NCBI RefSeq assembly: GCF_003408705.1 | Contig: NZ_QAYL01000006.1 | Location: 225,099 to 289,098, forward strand | Reading direction: 5' to 3' | DNA from: Mycobacterium uberis | Lineage (GTDB): Bacteria > Actinomycetota > Actinomycetes > Mycobacteriales > Mycobacteriaceae | DNA length: 64,000 nt | Part shown: piece by piece, positions 42,641-52,482 of the stretch | Layout of the letters: each line of letters starts with the position of its first letter | Numbering within the stretch: position 1 is the first letter of the stretch | Notes under the pieces: model-generated | Told to the model about the DNA's origin: nothing | Seen by the model: only the letters and a program-made list of their open reading frames with translations | The model's database searches: none | Made by a program: the position numbers and the translations under genes

Positions 42641-43707
42641 GGTCATTGGTGGAGGTCTGGTGATGTTAAACAGCGCTGTCATATGGTGAGGAGCTATATT
42701 CGAGCACCGAGGCCAGCAAATCAAAACTCTTCGTGCTGACGATACCGGTACCGTCAGTCTAGGCGCCGGTGACAGTAGTAGTAGTATAGATAGGGCATAA
42801 GAAGAATGTTTCCTAGCTTCGCGTTGCGATCATTAGAGGTAAATGTCCGCAGGTTGCCTGTTGGCCCAGGAGCTGCCCGGATATAGGCTATCGTCGATGC
42901 GTGGCCGGACTTGTCGGATGAGCTGCATAGTGAGTGTGACGACATAAAGATGGCGCTGGCCCCCAGCGTATTTCGATTGACTGTAGATTGTTGCAGATCA
43001 CACTAAGATTATCGCCAATAAAGCCAACACGGACACGAACGCCTTTTAGTAAGCGTTTTTATTGATCGTGTCATCGTCGTGGGTTTACAACAACAAGAAT
43101 CGGAGAACGGTGCTGGTAAGCGACAGCGTGTTGGGAATACGCAACTCCGGAGATTGAATAACTTGAAAACTATTACCAGCTATACTGAGATCACAACGCC
43201 CAGGTTAGGATGCTTTATGTAAAGACAGTTTTGATAGATTCGTCAGTATTGATCGTTTGGTTGAGTTCGGCCAAGAAGTCGATGGTTCGGTTGCCACCAG
43301 TATCGAGAAGTTGTATACGTACGTCTGTACGAGCTCGGATCGGTCCGCCACCTCATCGACGGATCGCGGGTAAGGTGCGGAAGAGCAGCGCTAAAAAGAC
43401 TTTCAATCTATTTTCGGAGCATGCTGGATACGATGCGTGGCCTGTTATGGTCGCCTACGCGTAGTGGCTCACGCCGGTTGTCACGGCCTTGCGGTCACCC
43501 AGTGACAATTCCATCGTCAGTATCTCACCAGCGGTGTGCCGGCAGCCGCACAGCCATGCTGTACCGACACTCTCTGAGTAGAGACGCTCAATTTACAGAA
43601 TCTGGCTACAGTATCACTTTGTGCCGTGAGTTGCTTTCGCGAAGCGGCAACTATGATCTAAATAAGATTTAGAGTGTAGATTTGACCACAGATATAAGTA
43701 AAACCCA
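42641..43707. other. Gene-free stretch
   Basis: About 1.07 kb. Frames at 43210-43464 and 43421-43672 overlap in different phases and show no family motifs. Nothing can be supported. Confidence 0.45.
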
Positions 43708-44220
43708 GTGATCGGTCGTCGGCTTGTCCAAAGTGTTTGGCGTGTAGGCCGACGGGTTAGGCCGGCTCACCGTACAGAAATACCAATGCCCGGTCGAGAG
43801 CTCCGACTCGTCAACGTCAGCAGCTCCGACGAAGTTAGGCTGTTAGAGCTGTCTGCGTGGGTGCATTACGACTCCATTGCTATCCGTGACGATTTGGTCA
43901 AGGTGCTCGTCTCGTACTTCACTGGCCACCTGGGGATCGCTACAACCATGCGTGCGGACCGCGGCATCGACATCAGGCAGGCGCATCTCACCGTATTCGC
44001 AGTACCAATGATGATCTGGATCGTCTTCCACAAACCTGTGCGTTGGCGAGGCTCAATGCTCTACACCTACGAGAGTACCCGGGTTGGTGCTGGGAGAGCG
44101 TGCGTTAGCGGAACTGTACACGTGCAAGAAGGTGCGCTGCTGGTCTTCTTTGTTCAGGAATCGTTGATCTGGTCGCTGCGTACCAGCGACGCCGAAATCG
44201 ACTCCTGGTCACGTTTCTAA
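43708..44220 (+). pseudogene. TesB-like acyl-CoA thioesterase relic, C-terminal half
   Basis: The frame of 170 codons carries LVKVLVSYFTGHLGIATTMR, then IDIRQAHLTVFAVPMMIWIV, FHKPVRWRGSMLYTYESTRV and GAGRACVSGTVHVQEGALLV with FFVQESLIW. This aligns with the second hot-dog repeat of acyl-CoA thioesterase II (LAY.[27 protein letters not shown]..A.GGRA...G.I....G.LVA...QEGL). The catalytic first repeat is missing and [10 protein letters not shown] is degraded. Although open, it is only half a gene. Confidence 0.6.
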
Positions 44221-44329
44221 CTGCTGAGAGGTAGAGATGCACTTTGCTATCACCCATCTGATGCACGGCCATTCTTACGTACAGTATTGCGATGTCACCG
44301 CGATGCGGTGGGCCGGGACTGGTAGGCAA

Positions 44330-44526
44330 TTGACTTGGCATTTAGCAAGTTGGACGGTGGCAACCCTGCCGGCGTTGGCTTCAAAGCTGACGTTTACCTC
44401 TTTGGACTAGAAAAGCTGGCGGCCTTGGGGGTGAGCTGGGTACATGTTAGCTTAACTGGGGACAGCGTGGCGGAATCGCTCGACGCTATCGAGCGATTCC
44501 GCATCCTTGTCATGGACGCGGTCTAG
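44330..44526 (+). pseudogene. Luciferase-like (LLM) oxidoreductase relic, C-terminal end
   Basis: GLEKLAALGVSWVHVSLTGD then SVAESLDAIERFRILVMDAV resembles the last 40 residues of F420-dependent LLM-class oxidoreductases (L..LGVTW..V.LPGDS...ALD.LERYG..VI). Nothing upstream extends it clearly. Such enzymes are abundant and often expendable in mycobacteria. Confidence 0.45.
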
Positions 44527-44550
44527 ATGAACTTCTTGGTGGTGGTTCTC

Positions 44551-44952
44551 TCAACCGACGACGCAGCTTTTAGTGATCAAACGTGCTCTTTCGTGGTTGC
44601 GTATGTCATCGATTAAGTGCGCCGGCATGATCGAGCGTCCAGCGAAAGCTTTGATGTGAAAGTACACTTGGCGCTGGATGCAGCAAGGTATCTGGCCGCG
44701 GACTTCAAGCTCGACACCTACGATGGGTTCAGTTCGGTCCGTCGACGAATCTTTGAGCTGGAAATTGCGCGAGCTCATATGACCACATACCAAATGGAGC
44801 CCACGTCAGTCGTCGTTCGGTTAGTGCAGCAGTTCGCATCCGTGGAGCTCACCAGCCAGGGTTCACTGGGAGTTCTGTCCGGGCGCATCCAGCTAGGTCT
44901 GGGCTACATTGAGCCCGACGGCGGCAATGATATAGCTATCTGCAAATTCTAA
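44551..44952 (+). pseudogene. Possible second luciferase-like (LLM) oxidoreductase relic
   Basis: The 111-codon frame includes QMEPTSVVVRLVQQFASVEL then TSQGSLGVLSGRIQLGLGYI and NDIAICKF. It resembles the LLM N-terminal region in which VRLVEQFATLDALSNGRAEI-LGRGS..E..PLFG.DL..Y..LF occurs. The match is partial and the first 60 codons do not fit. It is tentative. Confidence 0.35.
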
Positions 44953-46908
44953 GCAGAATGCAACAATTACCGTCAGATTGTCAACGGCTCCAATACGTTC
45001 ACCTCGAATACATAGAACGCCAGGCATGTATGCTGCTCATGAACACCCACCCGCAAGACTGATGGCCGAGGCAGTCGATGGGGGCGTGGCGATCCGGGTG
45101 GGGACGGACGCCGAAGGGCGAGGCCGATTGGATGGGGCGGGTATTATCCACGTTCAGGATGTTTGGCCCGCGTAGCGATCGGGCAAACGATGCACGCCAC
45201 CTCGGGGATTTGATGGACATGTTGAGGACCACATCGATCTTACCAACTTACACTCAGAGTTCGGCCGATGATGGTATGACGAAATACCTATCCCGCCCGA
45301 TCGTCACGCACGCATTCAAACTAAAATGCCCTAACTACGGTGAGTGATCAGCAGCGGTTGTGTTTTTCTATCCACTACTGTCTTGTCCTGAGACTTCCCG
45401 TACTTTCGGGTTTTCATCAGTGTGGGTGTCTGTCAACTTGGGGTATTGTTCAGCTAGGCGCAGCGAACATGCCGACCACATTCATTCCGTCGTTGTCCGA
45501 GACGCTTACCGTTCTCTGTGTCGGTGTGTATGCATTTGAGCGTGTGACCGCCTGGTCCGGGTAATTCTGCGCTTGGTTCTCGGTTGCAGCCGTCCAACGG
45601 TAACTTGTCGCGTCCATACGTTGCAAGGGAGTCAACCCATCGCGGCCTATATGCTTGTCGCGCCAGCCGTTGGTTGCAAGGTCGTGCGCGTGCCGGTCAG
45701 TGGCCTGCAGTTGGGGGTTCTGGTGGAGAGGGAGTACAAGGGGGTTGCGCTTACGCTCGTTGCTGGTTAATCAGATCAAGGGGTGGTTGGTCTGGATTCT
45801 TACGCGACGGCGAGGTTCCGAGCGACACCCCGGTCAGCGCGAGGACGACTGCTCCGCCGCCGACTTAATCGACACGTCAACCGGCTGGTAATCTTCATTC
45901 GTGTAAACGTCTTGTCCGAGAGCTTGATTGGTGTTGCATCCTGAACTGTTTCCCAAAGAATTATAAACCACAACAGTTTTGGTAGATTTTTCATCTTTGT
46001 AGTCGATACCGTCATCGCAACTGAGCCGGACGTGGAGGTAACGACGCTGGCATAGAGTCCTTTCGCGGGCACACGTGGTAATGCGAAAAGGTCAGCACCA
46101 GCTGTCGTCTCCTCAAATGTTCCACGGTGAATGGCGTGACACACAATTAGCAGCCGGTAACCTCCACTGGGAGCTTGCGGCCAACCGATTGCGATCAGAC
46201 AGCGCGAAACGATGGGCAACGACAGTGCGTTTAGGTAAAACAACGCCCAGCCGTTGCTAGGCATAGTGCTTTGAGCTATAGCGCGCTAAGTGTGGGCTGT
46301 CGTGAGCGGACTGGTGAAAGGAGTGGCCACTTTAGCAGTGATTGCATTGCTTAGTGTGGTGGTTGGTTCCACTGTTAGGACGTATTTAGCAGCTAGTGCA
46401 TCTGAAATTTTTATGCATTTAGTTACCATGGATCAAAGGCAAGATACACAACCATTGGATTCCTAGGGGGTCGATCGTAGTCGTATAGAGCAGTTGCGTT
46501 GAGTGAGTGACGGGTTTCGGTTTGGTTGATGTATGCACCGGAAGGGAAGCAGGCATCGACAAGGCGTTTCAAGTTACCTCGGTGAGAAAGCCGATCGCCG
46601 TTATCGTGATCCTCGAGTCATTCGTTGATCATGGGTCTGTCGCTGAGTACACCGGTTATGTAGATCCAATATCTCCGATGGCAGCACGTGAACGCTGCCA
46701 AATCCGTATCCACAGCCAGTAACCACGCAAAGGCTGCTACCCCACATGGTGGGGATCGCCCCTATCATAATCTTTATTACTCCTCGGGGTTCACTTCCGG
46801 TCAAGTCTTGTCGACCCTCGCCCAGGAATTTAACGGTCGGCCATCACCCCGCTTATCACGGTAGTCGCTGAACCAGAAACGCTGTGGTCCTATGCGCCGA
46901 GTGGCTAC
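44953..46908. other. Long gene-free stretch
   Basis: About 1.95 kb. Frames at 44978-45347 (EADWMGRVLSTFRMFGPRSD), 45573-45770 and 45800-46264 (minus) are open by chance length and carry no motif I can name. A hydrophobic run (VATLAVIALLSVVVGSTVRT) near 46320 could be a former membrane segment. Nothing can be assigned. Confidence 0.4.
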
Positions 46909-47313
46909 ATGATCTTGCAGGCAGCGATCGATCAACAGAACAACTGGCGGCCGTTTGAACAGATTACCGATGAGTATGTGTTGCACGAGATCGTGGAATT
47001 ACGCAACAGTAGCTTCGCTGTTCCGTTCGGTACCGCATTCGTCGGCAAGCTTGCGGTACCCTGTTTTCCCGATGGGTCGGTGCTGCCCACAGCCGAAGCG
47101 GGTGCTGTCGCGTGTACTGCACGATGGGATTTGGGTTTTGGCATAAATCTGGACGTGACGTTCATGAAGCACATGCCCGACGATCAGCCCATCGAAAACC
47201 CCGAATTTAACCCAGGTTATCTGATCTTTCCTGGCAAGCAAGACTGGCAGCAAAGGATTTGTGCTGATGATCAACTCCGCACCCGCAGATACGACGACCT
47301 CGTATATTCCTGA
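46909..47313 (+). other. Unassigned coding-like frame (134 codons), probable relic
   Basis: It reads EQITDEYVLHEIVELRNSSF, then AVPFGTAFVGKLAVPCFPDG and SVLPTAEAGAVACTARWDLG, then PIENPEFNPGYLIFPGKQDW. The composition and two spaced cysteines look like a genuine protein fragment. No family is recognised. It lies between unassignable DNA and the Rv0163 relic; no ribosome site is clear. Confidence 0.35.
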
Positions 47314-47399
47314 GCTGACGTTTGTTACCGAAGTGATCAACCGGATAGCTGGCGGCCAGCATTGGCTGGACTGACTTCATGTCGACGTCGGAACGTGTT

Positions 47400-47886
47400 G
47401 GAATATGTCCATGTCTTGGGTTCCTTCGGCACCGAACGTTCTCAAGAGTGGTGAAATTCCCGGTGCCCATCCAGTGGGCCAACAACGACGTGTTAGGTTA
47501 CCTCTATAACGGCGTCTACTACCAGGTGTTCGACTCCGTGATCAAAGCGTGGATAAACGCCAGGTACCGAGGTTGACCCGAGCACTACACTTTTGCTGGG
47601 CGTCGTCGCCGAGTCAGGCTGTCGCTACTTCGCTGAACTGCGTTTCCCGGAAAGTCTAGTGGTTGACCGGTAGGTTGCCCTACTGGCACAGAGGAACGTC
47701 ACCGACCTGCTCAACGTGTTCCGGGCTGCTCTCGACGGAATGACTACATCTATACCTATGCAAGCGCAGCCTATCATCGTGTTGGAGCACTGGGTGCACG
47801 TCTATGTCGATCGAACCGGTCGTGAACCGGTCCCTATTCCGGACGCAATATGGTCATTGCTGGTTGCGGCTTGCGTTAACCAATAG
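47400..47886 (+). pseudogene. Hot-dog acyl-CoA thioesterase relic (Rv0163 family)
   Basis: IQWANNDVLGYLYNGVYYQV then FDSVIKAWINARYRG, a stop and shift, then LLGVVAESGCRYFAELRFPE-like sequence with SLVV, and finally QPIIVLEHWVHVYVDRTGRE with PVPIPDAIWSLLVAACVNQ. This is the 4-hydroxybenzoyl-CoA-thioesterase-type pattern (RW.DND.YGHVNNA.YYQ.FDTA), with the catalytic Asp region altered (DVLGYLYN for DVYGHVNN). It precedes TB18.5 as in M. tuberculosis. Confidence 0.75.
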
Positions 47887-48004
47887 ATCCGATGCGCCGG
47901 ATCGTGACTGAGATGGCCTCCGAGGAGGTCGCTTTCGTATCGACCACAACTTAGGCTGTCATCGGGGTGCCAGCCGCGTACCCCGTTATGGTTATGCTCC
48001 GCGA

Positions 48005-48505
48005 ATGCCAGTTGTGAGCAAGACCATCGAGGTAAGTGCCGACGCCACGTCGATCATGGCTATCGTCGTCGACTTCGAGGCCTACCCTCAGTGGAATGAA
48101 GGGGTCAGGGGCGTTTGGGTGCTCGACCACTATGATGACGGGCGTCCCAGCCAACTACGTCTCGACACCGAGATTCAAGGCTTGGAAGGTACTTATATCC
48201 AGGCTGTGTATTACCCGGGCGTGAATCAGATCCAAACCGTCATGCAGCAAGGTGATCTCTTTACCAAGCAGGAGCAATTGCTTAGTGTAGTGGAGATTGG
48301 GGGGGGCAGCTTGTTGACGGTGGATATCGATATCGAGCCCAGCACGCCGGTGCCCGTCCCGATGGTCAAGTCGCTCCTTAACAACGTGCTCGACCACCTC
48401 GCCGAGAACCTCAAGTTGCGCGCAGAACAGTTGGCTGCCACCCAGGGGTTTCAGCGGCTCGCTGGCTCGCCCGAAAATTCCAGCAGCAGACTGGTGTGGC
48501 CGTAG
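48005..48505 (+). CDS. TB18.5: SRPBCC/START-fold protein TB18.5 (Rv0164 family)
   Basis: An intact protein of 166 residues. It begins MPVVSKTIEVSADATSIMAI and continues VVDFEAYPQWNEGVRGVWVL, LDTEIQGLEGTYIQAVYYPG, NQIQTVMQQGDLFTKQEQLL and NNVLDHLAENLKLRAEQLAA, a helix-grip lipid-binding fold. It matches M. tuberculosis TB18.5, a culture-filtrate T-cell antigen of unknown function. The preceding codons (PRYGYAPR) still resemble the longer M. tuberculosis N-terminus but have no in-frame start codon, so 48005 is used. The C-terminal about 12 residues extend past the usual end. It sits just upstream of the mce1 region. Confidence 0.9.
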   Translation: MPVVSKTIEVSADATSIMAIVVDFEAYPQWNEGVRGVWVLDHYDDGRPSQLRLDTEIQGLEGTYIQAVYYPGVNQIQTVMQQGDLFTKQEQLLSVVEIGGGSLLTVDIDIEPSTPVPVPMVKSLLNNVLDHLAENLKLRAEQLAATQGFQRLAGSPENSSSRLVWP

Positions 48506-48539
48506 GAGTGGATGAGATGTCGGTGATGCGACTGGTCCA

Positions 48540-48800
48540 CGCGACGGCCAGTTCCGTGTGATCATTGCCGTAGCCAGAAACGTCGTCGGTGTTCTGTCGG
48601 GTCAATGGCAGGATGATGTGACCGCGATGTGGCTCAGACGCAGATCCCCGGACATGACGCCCGCAAGTGGCTCGCGAACTTGTTGGACAACTGTGCTCGG
48701 GGTACTGGTGGTTGGTTACGCGGCTGCGCCGTTAAGAATACTTTCACGTAGCCCGTCAAAACTTTCGGCGGCTGGGCTGGCCCGGGTGGAATGTGACAGA
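48540..48800 (-). pseudogene. mce1R: Probable GntR-family regulator relic (Mce1R position)
   Basis: The minus strand reads ESFDGLRESILNGAAA, a stop, then VVQQVREPLAGVMSGDLRLS near 48770-48640. LRESILNG followed at the right distance by VREPL resembles the winged-helix start of GntR regulators (LREAIL.G.L.PG...SE..LA...GVSRTPVREAL). The location and strand are those of mce1R (Rv0165c), the repressor divergent from fadD5-mce1 in M. tuberculosis. The signal is short, so the call rests partly on synteny. The region to 49084 has nothing else assignable. Confidence 0.4.
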
Positions 48801-49084
48801 GGCTTGTGATGAGACCACCGAGACTATTGTGTTATGCGCAACACAATTTCTTGATTGGATATCAACTGCCACGTAGCGATACACGAGCGGAAGGTTGAAT
48901 TATTTGGTTCACCACGCAACTTGAACTTGCCAACTACCTCAGACCGGCCACTGATCAGGCCTATTTCACTCGGTGGCATAGCTGTGTTAACCAGCTCGAG
49001 TGGCATAAACATTAATGCAACAGCAGGGGGTGACGCTGAAGGTTGCTTGGTGACAGGGCAACATAACCCAATTTATAATTTATA

Positions 49085-50520
49085 ATGTAGCTCCGCTGCC
49101 CTGGTCGGTGCGTTAAGTCATCGGGGAGTCGACTGCGGGGACCGGGTGATGGTCCTGATGTTTAACCGTCCTGAGTTCGTCGAGTCTGTGTTAGCCGCCA
49201 ACATGCTTGGAGCGATTGTGGTCCTGGTGAACTTCCGGCTTACTCCGGCCGAAGTTGCTACCTTACTCGAAGACTGCAAGACACGGGTGATAGTCACCGA
49301 AGCCGTGCTGTGGCGCCAGTAGCCACCGGGGTCCGTGACATCCAACCGATGCCGGGCACAATCGTCATCGCCGGCGGCTCCTCGGACGTTCACGTATCCA
49401 GTTATGCAAGGTACATCAACGAGCTCAGTGATGTACCTGAACCGGTAGACATCGCGAACGACTCACTGGCTCTGATCGTGTATAATACGGATATCCCGGG
49501 CAATCCCAAGGGCAGTGCTGACGTAAACCAAACCTAGTCGGCCAGACGATGATATCTCTCTACATCAGTGGCGCCAATATCGATATCATAAGCGATATTG
49601 GTTTAATTCGGTGTCCTGTTGTTTCACATCGCCAACATTGGCAGCATGCTGACGGGCATGCTATTTGGCGTTCCCACGGTGATCTATCCACTCGGTGCGT
49701 TTGTTCCTGGCCAGCTGCTCGATGTGCTAGCGACGAGAAGGTAGCCAGCATTTTTTCTAGTTCCAGTGCAATGGCAGGCGATGTGTGCCGAGCAGCAAGC
49801 CGAGCCACATAATCTGCAGCTACAGGCCATTTCCTGAAGAGCTACTCCTGCATCAGATGTGCTACTGTGGCAAATGTCGGTGATTGTATCCGGAACCCAG
49901 GCACTGGCGATATTCGGCACGGCCGAGACGTCCTAGGTTACGTACATGCTACTTAGCGGCAACGTGATCTGTAGGCATCGGTCGGCAGGCAAGGCAACTT
50001 CGGCGGTCGTCGCTTAGGTGGTTGACGATAACATGCACGACGTGGCGGTCGGTGAGGTATGGGAAATCGTCTTCTATCGGGCACTAAATATTGATTAGCG
50101 GTTATTGGAACAACCCAGCGGCTACCTCGGAGGCGTTTGCTGGCGGCTAGTTTCATTCCGGGGACCTCGTTCGAATGGATTCAGGATAATTACTTCTGGG
50201 TAGTAGACAGCGAGAAAGACAGGATCATCGCTGGTGGTGAGAACATTTACTGCGCCGAGGTGGAGAATGTTCTCTCCAAACCATTTTGACTCCAAACCAT
50301 TTTGACATCGTCGAGTAAGGCGGAGTGCCGATCGCGGTTGGGACGAATAAGCATTTGCGGCTTGAAGAACTAACTGAATTACTGGTCGATCGGCTCGCGC
50401 ACTTTCAAGCATCCCGCAGTGCTTCAGGTCGTCGACAGGCTGCCTCGTAACCCGGCTGAGAAGGGGCTCAAAAGTGAACTGCGATCCTGTTTTCGTAACC
50501 TAGAAGAATTACGAAAGTCA
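49085..50520 (+). pseudogene. fadD5: Fatty-acid-CoA ligase FadD5 relic
   Basis: Strong stretches appear in changing frames: ALVGALSHRGVDCGDRVMVL then NRPEFVESVLAANMLGAIVV and VNFRLTPAEVATLLEDCKTR; GVRDIQPMPGTIVIAGGSSD; PEPVDIANDSLALIVYNTDI (eroded AMP-binding loop, normally YTSGTTGRPKG); and YPLGAFVPGQLLDVL, VVDSEKDRIIAGGENIYCAE and VVDRLPRNPAEKGLKSEL. In M. tuberculosis fadD5 (Rv0166) is the first gene of the mce1 operon. Multiple frameshifts, a 16-bp tandem duplication at 50274 and stops leave no functional ligase. Confidence 0.92.
50274..50305. repeat. 16-bp perfect tandem duplication in the fadD5 relic
   Basis: CTCCAAACCATTTTGA occupies 50274-50289 and again 50290-50305 without mismatch. 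It duplicates the codons after NVLS in the conserved ENIYCAEVENVLS segment, introducing both a frameshift and an in-frame TGA. Confidence 0.95.
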
Positions 50521-50802
50521 TTCTGTATCAAGATGTTCGATCATTGAAGGGGACTGCTGATATAGTCGAAAGTGGTTGCTGGGCGTTGACGATGAGGTCA
50601 ATTGGGCCGATGCGATGCGCATGCGGGTGACCATCGGGTACATTCTTGTGGTCTCCGTTACCACCCGCAGGGTGGGTAGCCGATGGTTACTGAAGTTACG
50701 GTCGGAGCAAGTGAAGTACGGTTCGAAACTTAAGGAGGCGGCGTGCCACACAATCTGCCGCCGCGTAGCGACGTCCGTGGTTTCAGCATTAAGGGGGCAG
50801 CG

Positions 50803-51606
50803 GTGACGACGGAGACGCGCCCGAGCCTGATCGGGTACGCTCGTGACCAACTTCAGACGCCGCTGACTCTTGTTGGCGGGTTCTTCCGGATGTTCACGCT
50901 AACCGGAAAGGCGTTGTTCCGGTGGCCATTCCAATGGCGTGAGTTCATATTGCAGTGTTGGTTCATCATGCGGGTGGCATTTTTGCCGACCGTCATGGTT
51001 TCGATTCCGCTGACCGTGTTGTTGATCTTCACTCTCAACGTTTTGTTGTCGCAGTTCGGTGCCGCTGACCTATCTGGCGCGGGTGCGGCGATCGGGGCAG
51101 TCACCCAGCTCGGCCCGTTGACCACGGTGTTGGTGGTGGCCGGTGCCGGATCAACGGCCATATGTGCGGACCTGGGCGCACGCACCATCCGCGAGGAGAT
51201 CGATGCGATGGAGGTGCTTGGCATCGACCCCATCCATCGGCTAGTCGTGCCTCGGGTCGTTGCTGCGACGCTGGTCGCCACGCTACTCAACGGCTTGGTC
51301 ATCACCGTGGGCCTGGTAGGTGGCTACCTTTTCGGGGTTTACCTGCAGAATGTGTCAGGAGGTGCCTATCTAGCCACCTTGACCACTATTACCGGCTTGC
51401 CCGAGGTGGTGATCGCCACTGTCAAAGCTGCGACGTTCGGACTCATCGCTGGCTTGGTCGGCTGTTATCGTGGCCTGACTGTACATGGTGGTTCCAAAGG
51501 GCTGGGTACCGCCGTCAATGAGACCGTGGTGCTTTGCGTGGTCGCGTTGTACGCGGTAAACGTGGTGCTGACTACCATCGGCGTGCGATTCGGAACAGGA
51601 CGCTGA
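50803..51606 (+). CDS. yrbE1A: MlaE/YrbE-type permease YrbE1A of the Mce1 transporter
   Basis: An integral-membrane permease of 267 residues, one half of the inner-membrane channel of the Mce1 lipid (fatty/mycolic acid) importer. The start is the GTG at 50803 with AAGGGGGC upstream; an upstream in-frame ATG at 50743 lies in non-family sequence. It reads LQTPLTLVGGFFRMFTLTGK, has several hydrophobic helices, and carries the MlaE motif TIREEIDAMEVLGIDPIHRL. It ends GTGR and is followed after one base by yrbE1B. It resembles M. tuberculosis Rv0167 (265 residues) almost throughout. It is the first intact gene of the operon, because fadD5 is dead. Confidence 0.97.
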   Translation: MTTETRPSLIGYARDQLQTPLTLVGGFFRMFTLTGKALFRWPFQWREFILQCWFIMRVAFLPTVMVSIPLTVLLIFTLNVLLSQFGAADLSGAGAAIGAVTQLGPLTTVLVVAGAGSTAICADLGARTIREEIDAMEVLGIDPIHRLVVPRVVAATLVATLLNGLVITVGLVGGYLFGVYLQNVSGGAYLATLTTITGLPEVVIATVKAATFGLIAGLVGCYRGLTVHGGSKGLGTAVNETVVLCVVALYAVNVVLTTIGVRFGTGR

Positions 51607-51607
51607 C

Positions 51608-52477
51608 ATGTCGACTGTTGCTGTCTTGCGTGCTCGCTTCCCGCGGGCCGTTGCTAATCTGAATCGTTATGGTGGAGCCGCAGCACGCGGAATCGACGAC
51701 ATTGGCCAGATGAGCTGGTTTGGTCTTGTTGCCCTCGGGAATATCCCTAATGCGCTGAGCCGCTATCGCAAGGAGACACTGCGCCTGATTGCCCAGATCG
51801 GTATGGGCACCGGTGCCATGGCGGTCGTTGGTGGCACCGCTGCGATAGTCGGGTTCGTTACACTCTCTGGTAGCTCTTTGGTCGCTATCCAGGGCTTTGC
51901 GTCGCTGGGGAACATCGGTGTCGAGGTGTTTACCGGCTTTTTTGCCGCCCTGATTAACGTGCGCATCGCTGCTCCCGTTGTCACCGGTATCGCCATGGCG
52001 GCCACCGTCGGCGCCGGTGCCACCGCCGAACTGGGGGCAATGCGGATCAGCGAAGAGATTGATGCCCTGGAAGTGATGGGGATAAAGTCGATCTCGTTCC
52101 TGGCGACCACTCGGATCCTAGCCGGGCTGGTCGTCATCATTCCACTTTATGCGTTGGCGATGACCATGTCGTTCCTGTCTCCGCAGATTACCACGACAGT
52201 GCTCTATGGGCAGTCAAATGGCACCTATGAGCACTACTTCCGGACCTTCCATCGTCCCGATGACGTTTTTTGGTCGTTTTTGGAGGTCATCATCATCACG
52301 GCGGTCGTGATGATCACGCATTGCTACTATGGGTACTATGTCGGTGGTGGGCCCGTTGGCGTTGGCGACGCCGTCGGGCGATCGATGCGTTTCTCTTTGG
52401 TGTCGGTGCAGGTTGTTGTTTTGTCCTCCGCGTTAGCGCTCTATGGCGTTAACCCCAACTTCGCTTTGACGATATAG
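51608..52477 (+). CDS. yrbE1B: MlaE/YrbE-type permease YrbE1B of the Mce1 transporter
   Basis: The second permease, 289 residues, the same length as Rv0168. It starts at ATG 51608, one base after the yrbE1A stop. It contains RFPRAVANLNRYGGAAARGI at the N-terminus, the MlaE motif RISEEIDALEVMGIKSISFL, and about five hydrophobic helices (MAVVGGTAAIVGFVTLSGSS; GLVVIIPLYALAMTMSFL; FLEVIIITAVVMITHCYYGY). It ends VNPNFALTI, five bases before mce1A. It pairs with YrbE1A and the unlinked ATPase MceG. Confidence 0.97.
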   Translation: MSTVAVLRARFPRAVANLNRYGGAAARGIDDIGQMSWFGLVALGNIPNALSRYRKETLRLIAQIGMGTGAMAVVGGTAAIVGFVTLSGSSLVAIQGFASLGNIGVEVFTGFFAALINVRIAAPVVTGIAMAATVGAGATAELGAMRISEEIDALEVMGIKSISFLATTRILAGLVVIIPLYALAMTMSFLSPQITTTVLYGQSNGTYEHYFRTFHRPDDVFWSFLEVIIITAVVMITHCYYGYYVGGGPVGVGDAVGRSMRFSLVSVQVVVLSSALALYGVNPNFALTI

Positions 52478-52482
52478 CCGCC

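Noticed and set aside
44551..44952. Treating this frame as an intact gene
   Set aside because: Only about half of it resembles a luciferase-like oxidoreductase and the length is a third of the family's.
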